Origin: Collinsella sp. AM17-1
GTDB lineage: Bacteria > Actinomycetota > Coriobacteriia > Coriobacteriales > Coriobacteriaceae
Assembly: GCF_003470665.1 (NCBI RefSeq)
Contig: NZ_QRJZ01000005.1
Span: 56,990 to 120,989, forward strand
DNA length: 64,000 nt
Direction: 5' to 3'
Position 1 is the stretch's first letter; each line of letters opens with the position of its first letter. The translations under genes and the position numbers were made by a program. Positions 46,885 through 54,861 of this stretch are shown here, piece after piece. The notes beneath the pieces were generated by a model, which saw only the letters and a list, made by a program, of their open reading frames with translations, was not told the origin of the DNA and ran no database searches.

Positions 46885-47703
46885 CTAGAGCTCTAGCGTG
46901 AGGGTGACGGGGCAGTGGTCGCTGCCAAAGATGTCGCCGCGGATGCCGGTGTCGCGTACGTTGTCGGCGATTGCGTCGCTTACCAGGAAGTAGTCGATGC
47001 GCCAGCCGGCGTTGTTCTTGCGGGCATTAAAGCGGTAGCTCCACCAGCTGTAGACGCCCTCGACGTCGGGGTTTGCCGCGCGCCAGGTATCGGTAAACCC
47101 GGCGTTGAGCAGCTCGGTGAACTTGCCACGCTCCTCGTCCGAAAAGCCAGCGTTGCCGCGGTTGGACTTGGGGTTCTTAAGGTCGATCTCCTCATGCGCC
47201 ACGTTAAAGTCGCCGCAAGTTACGACGGGCTTGCTGGACTCGCGTTCAAGCGCGCTCAAAAAGCCGCGATAGGCATCGTCCCAGGCCATGCGCACATCGA
47301 TGCGCGCGAGCTCATTTTGGGCGTTGGGCGTATAGACGTCGACAAACCAGAACTTGTCGAACTCCAGCGCGCAGACGCGGCCCTCGGTCGCGGCTTGGGC
47401 AACGAGCTCGGCAGCCTCGCCTTCGCCGGCGTAGGGTAGCAGCGCGTCGGCGCGCAGCACGCGTAGCGGTTCCTGGCGGCTAAAGACCGCAGTGCCCGAA
47501 TAGCCTTTACGCTCGGCGTAGCTCCAGGTTTGGCGATAGCCGGGCAGGTCAATATCGACCTGGCCTTCTTGCAACTTGGTCTCTTGCAGCGCTAGGATGT
47601 CGACATCGAGCTCCTGCACGATCTGGATAAAGCTCGGGTCCTTTTTGAGCACGGCGCGCAGGCCGTTGACGTTCCACGAGGCGAAAGTGTAAGTCTGAGG
47701 CAT
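46885..47703 (-). CDS. Exodeoxyribonuclease III family AP endonuclease
   Basis: 272-residue exonuclease III/ExoA-type repair nuclease. Catalytic motifs in order: FASWNVNGLRAV (Asn), ILALQETKL (Glu), VDVYTPNA (Tyr), TCGDFNVAHEEIDL (Asp/Asn) and the terminal GSDHCPVTL (Asp-His). The sequence is closer to the Gram-positive ExoA/human APE1 branch by its LKNPKSNRGNAGFSDEER insert. It is divergent from the sirtuin gene with a 135-nt shared upstream region. Confidence 0.95.
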   Translation of the reverse strand: MPQTYTFASWNVNGLRAVLKKDPSFIQIVQELDVDILALQETKLQEGQVDIDLPGYRQTWSYAERKGYSGTAVFSRQEPLRVLRADALLPYAGEGEAAELVAQAATEGRVCALEFDKFWFVDVYTPNAQNELARIDVRMAWDDAYRGFLSALERESSKPVVTCGDFNVAHEEIDLKNPKSNRGNAGFSDEERGKFTELLNAGFTDTWRAANPDVEGVYSWWSYRFNARKNNAGWRIDYFLVSDAIADNVRDTGIRGDIFGSDHCPVTLTLEL

Positions 47704-47838
47704 GGTGTCCTTTCGACGGGGTTGGCAGGCTTAAGATTAGCGCAACAGGGGCGGGGTGGGCTCCGCGCATGCTGACTTAAAGGTCGCATGCTGGGACATC
47801 GCTCGACGCCGCCCGATCAACAAGGACGGAGGGCTCAT

Positions 47839-48591
47839 ATGACGCAGGCAATATCGGATCCCAAGCAGGCCTCCGCGGCGTTGGCGGAGCTGTTCGACAC
47901 CCACGAGCGCGTGGTTTTCTTTGGCGGCGCGGGCGTTTCCACGGCGAGCGGCATTCCCGATTTTCGCAGCGTGGACGGCCTGTATCATCAGCAGTTTGCC
48001 TATCCGCCCGAGACTATGCTCTCGCATAGCTTTTATGAGGCGCATCCGGCCGAGTTCTTCGACTTCTACCGCACCAAGATGATTGCGCTTGGCGCCAAGC
48101 CCAACCGCTGCCACACCAAGCTGGCGGAGCTGGAGCGTGCCGGCAAGCTAAATGCCGTGGTGACGCAAAATATCGACGGCCTGCATCAGATGGCCGGCTC
48201 ACAGCGCGTGTTCGAGCTGCACGGATCGGTCCATCGCAACATTTGCCAGTCGTGCGGCGCGGTCTATAGCGCCGAGTGGATTTGCTCGCGCGAGCACGAG
48301 GACGCTGCGGGCGTGCCCGTGTGCCCCGCGTGCGGTGGTCGCATCAAGCCCGATGTGGTGCTATACGAAGAGCCGCTCGACGAGCATGCGTTGACCGGTG
48401 CCGTTGCCGCCATCGCCGCGGCCGATGCCCTCATTGTGGGCGGGACCTCACTCGTGGTGTATCCGGCGGCAGGCCTTACGCGATACTTTACCGGCGATAC
48501 GCTGGCCATATGCAACCTTGCTCCCACCGATCAGGATGCAAATGCCGACCTGCTGATTTCTTGCGACATCGCGGCCGCGTTTGCGTTCTAG
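47839..48591 (+). CDS. cobB: NAD-dependent protein deacylase (sirtuin)
   Basis: 250 residues. Sir2 motifs are complete: FFGGAGVSTASGIPDFRSVDG, TQNIDGLHQMAG, catalytic His in FELHGSVHRN, and a zinc ribbon with CQSCGAVYS and CPACGG. It lacks the Tyr/Arg desuccinylase signature that I would expect in the small helical region, so simple deacetylation is most likely (inference). ATG 47839 follows GGAGGG; the longer frame from 47788 is rejected. Symbol by family analogy. Confidence 0.93.
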   Translation: MTQAISDPKQASAALAELFDTHERVVFFGGAGVSTASGIPDFRSVDGLYHQQFAYPPETMLSHSFYEAHPAEFFDFYRTKMIALGAKPNRCHTKLAELERAGKLNAVVTQNIDGLHQMAGSQRVFELHGSVHRNICQSCGAVYSAEWICSREHEDAAGVPVCPACGGRIKPDVVLYEEPLDEHALTGAVAAIAAADALIVGGTSLVVYPAAGLTRYFTGDTLAICNLAPTDQDANADLLISCDIAAAFAF

Positions 48592-48685
48592 CCCGCGTGC
48601 GCGGATACAATAGAAAGACTGAGTGCAAAGCGACCCCGCCGCCAGCGCCCGAGCGCGGCGGCGTGGGCATTTTAGGAGGATGTTC

Positions 48686-50422
48686 ATGGCGAACGACAGC
48701 AAGACATGGCGGTGCGGAAAGTACGAGCTCAGCTTTGACCGTCCGCGCATCATGGGCGTCCTCAACGTGACGCCCGATTCGTTTAGCGACGGCGGGGAGC
48801 ACTTCGACCCGGATGCCGCGATCGAGTATGGCCTGGCGATGCTCGACGCCGGCGCCGACATCATCGACGTGGGCGGCGAGTCCACGCGCCCCGGATTTAC
48901 CCCGGTCAACCCCGACGAGGAGGCTCGCCGCGTGCTGCCCGTGGTGCGCGCGCTGGCCAAAGAGGGCGCCATCGTCTCGATCGACACGCGTCACGTGGCG
49001 GTTGCCAAGGCGGCCGTGCGCTGCGGCGCCTCGATCGTCAACGACGTGACCGGCTTCACCGACCCCAAGATGGTCGAGTTTGTTAAGACGAGCACCTGCG
49101 GCGTCATCGTGATGCATGCCGGCGAGGTCGCCGCGCCCGCGCGCACGCACGCAACGGTGCAGCTCGATACCTCGGCAGCGGCGTTTGTTGCCGAGAAGGC
49201 ACGCGAAGCGGCTGCCGAGGCCGCGCGCGAGGCCGAGAAGCCGGCCCGTCGCCGTCGCGGCAAGTTGCTGGGCGAGCCTAAGCCGGAGGCCAAGCTTCCG
49301 GGCGGCGTGGTGCAGCCCTCGTTGCCGTTTGGTGAACCGGAGCCCACGTCTGAGCCCGCAAGCGAGCAGGAGGCGCCCGCCGCCGAGCAGGCTACTGCCG
49401 CCGAGACCGTCGCGCCCGAGGCCGCGCCCGCAGCCACCGAGGCCGCATCGGAGCCCAATGACCACCTGGCCGCCATGATGCGCCGCAGCGCCCGCCGCGA
49501 GGAAGCCTACGTGCCCACCTCGCAGCTCCGCCGCTTCACCCTGCCCGATTCGGCGCCCATCATGCGCCGCGTCATGGGCTTTCTGTCCGACCAGGCCCGC
49601 GCGCTCATCCACGCCGGCGTGTCGCGCGACCGCATCTGCATCGATCCCGGTCCGGGCTTTGGCAAGACGGCCAACGAGGACATCGTCATCCAGCGCGAGA
49701 CTGCCAAGATGGCGTCACTGGGCTATCCGCTCATGTGCGCCGTATCGCGCAAGCGCTTTGTGGGCGCCGTCTCGGGCGTGACCGAGGCCGCCGAGCGCGA
49801 TGCCGCTACGTTTGGCGTGTGCCTGGGCGCCATCCAGGCCGGTGCCAACATCGTGCGCGTGCACGACGCCGCGGGTTTTGCGCAGTTCCTGAACGGCTAC
49901 TGGGCAGTTGCCAAGCCGCAGCCGCGCCGCGCGTTTGTGGCCGTGGGCTCTAACCTGGGGCATCGCTGTGACAACATCCGCGCCGCACGCGACATGATCG
50001 CCGAGATTCCACTCACCTGCGTGTCCAACTCCTCCAAGATCTACGAGAGCGAGCCGGCCTACGAGATGCGCCAGGATGCGTTTGCCAACGCCGTCATCGA
50101 GATTAAGACCGAGCTGGCGCCGTTGGTGCTGCTCGACGAGCTCATGAAGATCGAGGCCGAGCTGGGCCGCGACCGTTCCAAAAAGGCCAAGGCCAACGGT
50201 CCGCGCACCATCGACCTGGATCTGCTGTGGATGGACGGCGAGACCCACGGCGGCAAAAAGCTGCGCCTGCCGCATCCGCTGATCGGCGAGCGCGACTTTG
50301 TGCTGGTGCCGCTCGAGGATCTGATGCACGACCCGGCGCGGTTCTTCCGCTACAACGGCGTCGAGGTCAAGGAGCCCGAGGATCGCGTGGGCCATATCGT
50401 GGGCGAATTGGGGCGTATGTAG
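48686..50422 (+). CDS. folP: Fused dihydropteroate synthase / HPPK with a large internal insertion
   Basis: 578 residues carrying two folate enzymes. DHPS: IMGVLNVTPDSFSDGG near residue 23, DVGGESTRPGF near 64, GVIVMHAG near 140, CIDPGPGFGKT near 316 and SRKRFVG near 353. Between VMHAG and LSDQARALIHAG lies an insertion of about 135 residues (about 148-285), rich in Ala, Glu, Pro and Arg, exactly where the substrate loop usually sits. HPPK starts near 415 (AFVAVGSNLGHRCDN) and has GPRTIDLDLLW and LRLPHP. AGGAGG favours ATG 48686 over 48680. The second part corresponds to folK. Confidence 0.93.
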   Translation: MANDSKTWRCGKYELSFDRPRIMGVLNVTPDSFSDGGEHFDPDAAIEYGLAMLDAGADIIDVGGESTRPGFTPVNPDEEARRVLPVVRALAKEGAIVSIDTRHVAVAKAAVRCGASIVNDVTGFTDPKMVEFVKTSTCGVIVMHAGEVAAPARTHATVQLDTSAAAFVAEKAREAAAEAAREAEKPARRRRGKLLGEPKPEAKLPGGVVQPSLPFGEPEPTSEPASEQEAPAAEQATAAETVAPEAAPAATEAASEPNDHLAAMMRRSARREEAYVPTSQLRRFTLPDSAPIMRRVMGFLSDQARALIHAGVSRDRICIDPGPGFGKTANEDIVIQRETAKMASLGYPLMCAVSRKRFVGAVSGVTEAAERDAATFGVCLGAIQAGANIVRVHDAAGFAQFLNGYWAVAKPQPRRAFVAVGSNLGHRCDNIRAARDMIAEIPLTCVSNSSKIYESEPAYEMRQDAFANAVIEIKTELAPLVLLDELMKIEAELGRDRSKKAKANGPRTIDLDLLWMDGETHGGKKLRLPHPLIGERDFVLVPLEDLMHDPARFFRYNGVEVKEPEDRVGHIVGELGRM

Positions 50423-51124
50423 ATGATCGAGATGAATGCTGTTGCCGCCGGCACCGAGCTCGACGCGGCGCGTGACGCGGGCCGCGAGGGCGTGTCCGCA
50501 GGCTGGTGCGCGTGGAGTGCGGGCGATGCTTCGCTGACGTTTTCGCTGATCGTGCGCCCCGATGTGAATATGCACGCCTTCCACGGCCTGCCGTTTGTGG
50601 CCGCGATGGGCATGATGGATGCGCTCGTGGGCACGGCTTCGACGCCGGGGTTGGGCCTTGCCGGCAAGGTGGGTATCCAGTGGCCGAGCGATATCATGTG
50701 CGGTGCACCTGTGTTTGAGACGTCGCTCGCGCGTGTTGCCGTGAACGGCGGTGCCGGTGCCGCGGGTATGTTTGCCGCGGTGACGGTGGATGTTGAGCGT
50801 GCGGCGCTGGGTGAGCTTGGCGTGGATATGGCAGATGAGGCGCTGATCGAGGCATTGGCCGCCGCTGTGCTGGTCCGCGTGGACACCTGGGCGGTTGCCG
50901 CCAACACACCACAGGGCGCTGCCGGCCCGCTGGCTCCGGTGCTGGGCGAGTACTTTGACATGGTGCCACTGCTAGGTCGTCAGGTCGCGGCGGTGTCGCC
51001 CAACGGTTTGCCGCTTGCGGTCGGTGTGTTTGCGGGCCTGGACATCTGGGGTCGCGCGACCATCAAGACTGATGCCGGCGAGCAGGAGTTTCCGCCCGAG
51101 GCCGTACGGATTCGCGGACTGTAA
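50423..51124 (+). CDS. Degenerate biotin-protein ligase-like protein
   Basis: 233 residues starting directly after the folP-folK stop. It resembles the BirA catalytic and C-terminal domains: LTFSLIVRPDVNMHAFHGLP, then IQWPSDIMCGAPV where active ligases read KWPNDL, then a C-terminal SH3-like part (LPLAVGVFAGLDIWGRATI). The glycine-rich GRGRxGR biotin-ATP loop is missing, and the catalytic Lys after WPND is not evident. Either it is a non-catalytic homologue or a diverged ligase. Context gives no function. Confidence 0.6.
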   Translation: MIEMNAVAAGTELDAARDAGREGVSAGWCAWSAGDASLTFSLIVRPDVNMHAFHGLPFVAAMGMMDALVGTASTPGLGLAGKVGIQWPSDIMCGAPVFETSLARVAVNGGAGAAGMFAAVTVDVERAALGELGVDMADEALIEALAAAVLVRVDTWAVAANTPQGAAGPLAPVLGEYFDMVPLLGRQVAAVSPNGLPLAVGVFAGLDIWGRATIKTDAGEQEFPPEAVRIRGL

Positions 51125-51222
51125 CGCGAGGCGCTCGCGCTCAAAGATAACGATGACAACGAAGCCCTCTTCGGCCTGTGCCGGGGAGGGTTTCGCCTAT
51201 CTGGGGAATGGGTTGCCAGCGC

Positions 51223-51265
51223 CCTATTCCTCAAAACTGAATAATTTTCGTTTTTGAGGAATAGG
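51223..51265. repeat. 43-nt palindrome, copy 1
   Basis: CCTATTCCTCAAAA and its inverse around a 15-nt A/T-rich loop (CTGAATAATTTTCG-like). A near-identical copy lies at 51309-51349. Confidence 0.88.
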
Positions 51266-51308
51266 AAACATGCACGATATCGCTGCGCTGGGCGTATTCG
51301 AGGAGTCT

Positions 51309-51349
51309 CTATTCCTCAAAATTGAATAATTTTCAGTTTTGAGGAATAG
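51309..51349. repeat. 41-nt palindrome, copy 2
   Basis: Same 13-bp arms and nearly the same loop as the copy at 51223; both lie between the BirA-like gene and coaX (convergent). Their transcripts could end genes, but no T-run follows. Confidence 0.88.
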
Positions 51350-51406
51350 GCTTGGCGAACGTTTGCGGGGCTGTGACATCGGGCGTGCTCGACTTAAGCC
51401 CCTGCT

Positions 51407-52180
51407 CTATCCCAGCTTCTGCATGCGGCGGTAGATTTCGCAGATGCCCTTGATGGTGAGCTGTCCGTCGACCACGTCGAAGGCATCGGTCGAATCGGCG
51501 ACGATGCCGGCGAGACCGCCCGTGGCGATAACGGTGGCATCCTCGCGGTCCAGCTCGCGCTTCATGCGCGCGACCAGGCCCTCGGCCATGGCGGCAGCGC
51601 CCACCACGGCGCCGACCTTGATGCACTCTTCGGTGTCGCGACCGATGGCGTGCTCGGGCGCCTCGAGCGGCACGCTGGCGAGCTTGGCGGCACGGGCGGC
51701 AAGCGCGTCCATGGAGATGCGGATGCCCGGCGCAATCGCCCCGCCAATGTAATAACCGTCCTCATCGATGACGTCGATATTGGTCGCGGTGCCAAAGTCC
51801 ACCACGATTGCCGGCGCGCCGTAGAAAGTCTCGGCTGCGACGGCGTTGGCGACGCGGTCGGCGCCCACGGCCTGGGGGCGCGCCGCGCGCAGCTTGGTCA
51901 CGGCGGCCGTCTGCGGCCCGATGACGATGGCGTCCGCGGCAATGCGGTCGGCCACGGCGTGCCACTCGCGCGAGAGCTGCGGCACCACGCCCGCAAAGGC
52001 GATCGCGTCAACCGCATCGAGCGAGAGGCCGTACATCTTAAAGAAACCCATCAGGCGCACGTGGATCTCGTCGGCGGTATAGGAGCGGTCGGTGGGCATA
52101 CGCCACGACTGCACCAGCTCGTTTCCGTCAAACAGGCCCATGGCCGTCTGCGTATTTCCCATATCGATAGCGAGCAGCAT
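51407..52180 (-). CDS. coaX: Type III pantothenate kinase
   Basis: 257 residues. First step of coenzyme A synthesis; the type III enzyme has a high ATP Km and is not inhibited by CoA. Motifs: LLAIDMGNTQTAMGLFDG (phosphate-1), GADRVANAVAAE, VVDFGTATNIDVIDEDG and YIGGAIAPG. ATG 52180 follows GGGAG; the open frame continues upstream through the tRNA region and is artefactual there. Confidence 0.96.
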   Translation of the reverse strand: MLLAIDMGNTQTAMGLFDGNELVQSWRMPTDRSYTADEIHVRLMGFFKMYGLSLDAVDAIAFAGVVPQLSREWHAVADRIAADAIVIGPQTAAVTKLRAARPQAVGADRVANAVAAETFYGAPAIVVDFGTATNIDVIDEDGYYIGGAIAPGIRISMDALAARAAKLASVPLEAPEHAIGRDTEECIKVGAVVGAAAMAEGLVARMKRELDREDATVIATGGLAGIVADSTDAFDVVDGQLTIKGICEIYRRMQKLG

Positions 52181-52376
52181 GTCTACTCCCGGTGTCGGCA
52201 TAAAAGGACGCGCACCATTGTATACGTGCCGTCGACGGCGCTCGGCTGCGATTCGTTTACGGTGATAGGGGCTGAGGGGTTTAAATATGAAGGAATTATG
52301 CTCTACGAGATTTTCCTTGCCGTTTACCGAACTCCCGCGTAATATTCTTTCTTGCGCACATGAGGCGCCCAGACAT

Positions 52377-52453
52377 TGCGGGGTGGAGCAGTCTGGTAGC
52401 TCGCCGGGCTCATAACCCGGAGGTCGTAGGTTCAAATCCTGCCCCCGCGACCA
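52377..52453 (+). tRNA. Initiator tRNA-fMet (CAT anticodon)
   Basis: 77 nt including an encoded CCA end. The anticodon loop CTCATAA sits on a stem with the three consecutive G-C pairs (GGG/CCC) specific to initiator tRNAs. The D-loop has AGCAGTCTGGTAGC and the T-arm GGTTCAAATCC. The 1-72 position is T-G, so there is no Watson-Crick pair, as expected for an initiator. It is close to the E. coli fMet sequence as I recall it. Confidence 0.96.
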
Positions 52454-52542
52454 AGAACTTGCAGCTCGTCGGCTTAGCCGGCGAGCTTTTTTGTTATTCC
52501 GGGACCGTGTTTTCGGTCCAATTCTCGGCCTCTCAAACAAAA

Positions 52543-52597
52543 TCTCGATCTGTAACATCTAGACCCGATTTGGGCGGCTAGGTGTTACAGATCGAGA
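52543..52597. repeat. Alternating inverted-repeat array, minimal copy (2 repeats, 1 spacer)
   Basis: TCTCGATCTGTAACA at 52543-52557 and its inverse at 52583-52597, start-to-start 40 nt, spacer 25 nt. The pairing extends outward to 22 bp (52536-52604). The left flank TCTCAAACAAAA is shared with array 2 at 54412. It lies between the initiator tRNA and the AlbA-domain gene. The remaining 52605-52855 holds only a small palindrome TCCAATTGGA at 52707 and no gene. Confidence 0.92.
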
Positions 52598-52855
52598 TTT
52601 TGTTGTTGCTCTCCTTTATGAGTGAATCTTGACTCTTTTTATTATGTGAGGCGGACGGGCTATCGATAATCACGGGCCGGATGGATTGACTTGTCGATTG
52701 ATAGACTCCAATTGGAAGGAGCTGCGACGACCCTTAACGATCCTTAACTAGAAACAGTGACGTCTTAATAAACAATAGAGGGGCCGCTATGCAAGGGCCG
52801 TTCATGCGATGTCTTTGACTTACACTTCTTTATGGAGCCATGTAAGGAGGCGGCA

Positions 52856-54298
52856 ATGCAGCAACCCATCGCGACAAACGATGTGATTCTATTTTCCACT
52901 CTCAGGGAGAATCAGTACTTCGATCGAAAGAGCGCCCGCAAGGATGACAAGGAGATTGCGAAGCATATTAGTGCATTCGCCAACTCGGCGGGAGGCAAGC
53001 TCGTTATCGGTATCGAGGATAATGGTGAGGTAACGGGCTTCAAGCGTAACGGCGCGCGCGACATTGAGAAATTCGAGCGCGCTGCGCTCACGACTTGCAC
53101 GCCAACCCCTATTGTCCGCAAAGACCGAATCCCCGTGGTCAATTCTTCGGGCGAGGAGGACTTCGTTCTCGTTTTGGACATCGATGCCTCGACCAACCAC
53201 TCTGTTGCTCGCGTGAGCGACGGCGAGGTTTTCTTGCGGCAGGACGACAAGAGCGTGAGGCTCAGCCGCGAACAGGTATTTGCCCTCGAGTACGATAAGG
53301 GGCAGAGAATCTTCGAGGACGAGCTTGTTGAGGATTCCTCCCTAGATGACGTGGACCATGAAGTGCTTGATCGCTACAAAGGGATTCTTGGAACCGAAGT
53401 TTCCGACGAGCAGGTCCTTAGAAGTCGTCGTTTTATGCGTGACGGAAAGCTGACCGTTGCTGGAGCCCTGCTATTCGCGCTGGATCCGTCCGCGATGATG
53501 CCACAGGCGCGAGTCCGTGTCCTGCGCTACGACGGCGTCAAAATGGAGACGGGCGAGCGTCTCAACATCACGAAAGAACGAAGCTTCTGTGGGCCGCTGC
53601 CTAAGGTGATCCAAGACGCCTACGAACTCATCTCGAGCATGCTCCGCGAATTTCAGTTCCTGGGGCCCGACGGGAAATTCCAGACCGTGCCTGAGTATCC
53701 TGAGTTCGCCTGGTTCGAGGGCTTGGTCAACGCGGTGACACATCGCGACTACTCGTTTCGCGGCGACTACATCCGGGTCTCGATGTTCGACGACCGTTTG
53801 GAAATCATCAGTCCAGGCGCGCTTCCCAATATCGTGACGCTCGACAACATGAGGACCACTCGTTACTCGCGCAACCCACGCATCGCGCGCACGCTGGTTG
53901 AATTTGGTTGGGTTCGGGAGCTAAACGAGGGCGTCAAGCGCATTTATACCGAGATGCAAAACTCTCTGCTCAATGATCCGGTCTACACGGAACCTGATGG
54001 GGCAAGGGTTCAGCTAACGCTTGAGAACAATATCGTTGCCAGAACCGTAAGGAGAAGCGAGGCTCTCGAGGACAAGGTATCACCGGAGGTGATCGCCTCA
54101 TTGGGGGAGTATGAGCTCGCCGCCGTCAGGTTGGCCTTTGCGAACGGAAGAGTGACAGCAAGGGAGCTTGCAGCGCACATCGGGAGAAATCGCCGCACAG
54201 CAAGCCGGGTGCTTGGTAAGTTAATTGAGGAAGACGGGCTGCTCGAATGGCACGGCTCATCCCATAACGACCCAAAACAGTTCTACACGATAAGGTAA
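52856..54298 (+). CDS. AlbA/Schlafen-domain ATP-binding protein
   Basis: 480 residues. The N-terminal AlbA_2 (Schlafen AlbA-like) domain lies at about 8-125: ENQYFDRKSARKDDKEIAKH then ISAFANSAGGKLVIGIEDNG. A middle region with EGLVNAVTHRDYSFRGDYIR and DRLEIISPGALPN resembles the GHKL-type ATP-binding half of these proteins. The C-terminal winged helix (ELAAHIGRNRRTASRVLGKL) is at about 440-460. Such proteins are usually called ATP-dependent DNA helicase-like or transcriptional regulators; experimental function is unclear. Strong AAGGAGG supports ATG 52856. It is flanked on both sides by the alternating TGTAACA repeats. Confidence 0.85.
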   Translation: MQQPIATNDVILFSTLRENQYFDRKSARKDDKEIAKHISAFANSAGGKLVIGIEDNGEVTGFKRNGARDIEKFERAALTTCTPTPIVRKDRIPVVNSSGEEDFVLVLDIDASTNHSVARVSDGEVFLRQDDKSVRLSREQVFALEYDKGQRIFEDELVEDSSLDDVDHEVLDRYKGILGTEVSDEQVLRSRRFMRDGKLTVAGALLFALDPSAMMPQARVRVLRYDGVKMETGERLNITKERSFCGPLPKVIQDAYELISSMLREFQFLGPDGKFQTVPEYPEFAWFEGLVNAVTHRDYSFRGDYIRVSMFDDRLEIISPGALPNIVTLDNMRTTRYSRNPRIARTLVEFGWVRELNEGVKRIYTEMQNSLLNDPVYTEPDGARVQLTLENNIVARTVRRSEALEDKVSPEVIASLGEYELAAVRLAFANGRVTARELAAHIGRNRRTASRVLGKLIEEDGLLEWHGSSHNDPKQFYTIR

Positions 54299-54313
54299 GG
54301 TGGTCGATCTATT

Positions 54314-54376
54314 TCGCACCTCTGTCGCAGTAATGTCGCACCTCTGTCGCAGTAATGTCGCACTTCTGTCGCAGTG
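54314..54376. repeat. 22-nt tandem repeat, about 2.9 copies
   Basis: Unit TCGCACCTCTGTCGCAGTAATG repeated at 54314, 54336 and 54358 (the last incomplete, one change). It starts 16 nt after the AlbA-domain stop codon. Confidence 0.9.
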
Positions 54377-54423
54377 GCTTCGATGACGCGTGGATATAGT
54401 CCCTCGGCAAATCTCAAACAAAA

Positions 54424-54719
54424 TCTCAATCTGTAACGGGTAGGGGTCAAAAGCGGGCCTAGATGTTACGGATTGAGATTGTTGAGGATGGGCCGAGGGG
54501 AATGTCTTGATCTGTAACACGTGGGGCCGTTTTTGGCCGATAGATGTTACAGAACGAGATTTTTCGGCAGCCGGCCCCCGTTTATCTAATTCTGTAACAC
54601 GAGGGATGGATTTTGCCGAGTAGCTGTTACAGATTTAGATGTTCTAGCGGGCCGGGTTGGTTTGTCTCGATCTGTAACAGTAAGACCCGGTTTTGCTGAG
54701 TAACTGTTACAGATCGAGA
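54424..54719. repeat. Alternating inverted-repeat array 2 (8 repeats, 7 spacers)
   Basis: The 15-nt repeat and its inverse alternate at 54424, 54464, 54505, 54545, 54585, 54625, 54665 and 54705 (period 40, once 41). Spacers are 25 nt except one of 26. The first pair is TGTAACG/TGTTACG; all others keep TGTAACA. The pair-internal spacers have a central TTTT or AAAA run and often pair internally; the inter-pair spacers carry a GGCCGG-like core. The 563-nt gap between the AlbA-domain gene and the flavoenzyme holds this array plus the 22-nt tandem repeat, and no gene. Confidence 0.94.
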
Positions 54720-54861
54720 CAAACCGACGGGCCGCCCCGCCCCATCCACCTACCGCTACCTGCTATCCGCCGATTTCCGTTGTGCCGCTGTGCCCTCATG
54801 CCATATCCTCTAGACAACTACGCGGCATCATCGCCGCCGCGCCTACAAGAGAGGAATGTCC

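Noticed and set aside
52181..52558. Upstream extension of the coaX frame through the tRNA gene
   Set aside because: It would translate the initiator tRNA antisense; coaX starts at 52180 with a Shine-Dalgarno.
52660..52760. MerR-type promoter between the minimal repeat copy and the AlbA-domain gene
   Set aside because: A TCCAATTGGA palindrome is present but there is no convincing -35/-10 pair around it and no MerR gene nearby.
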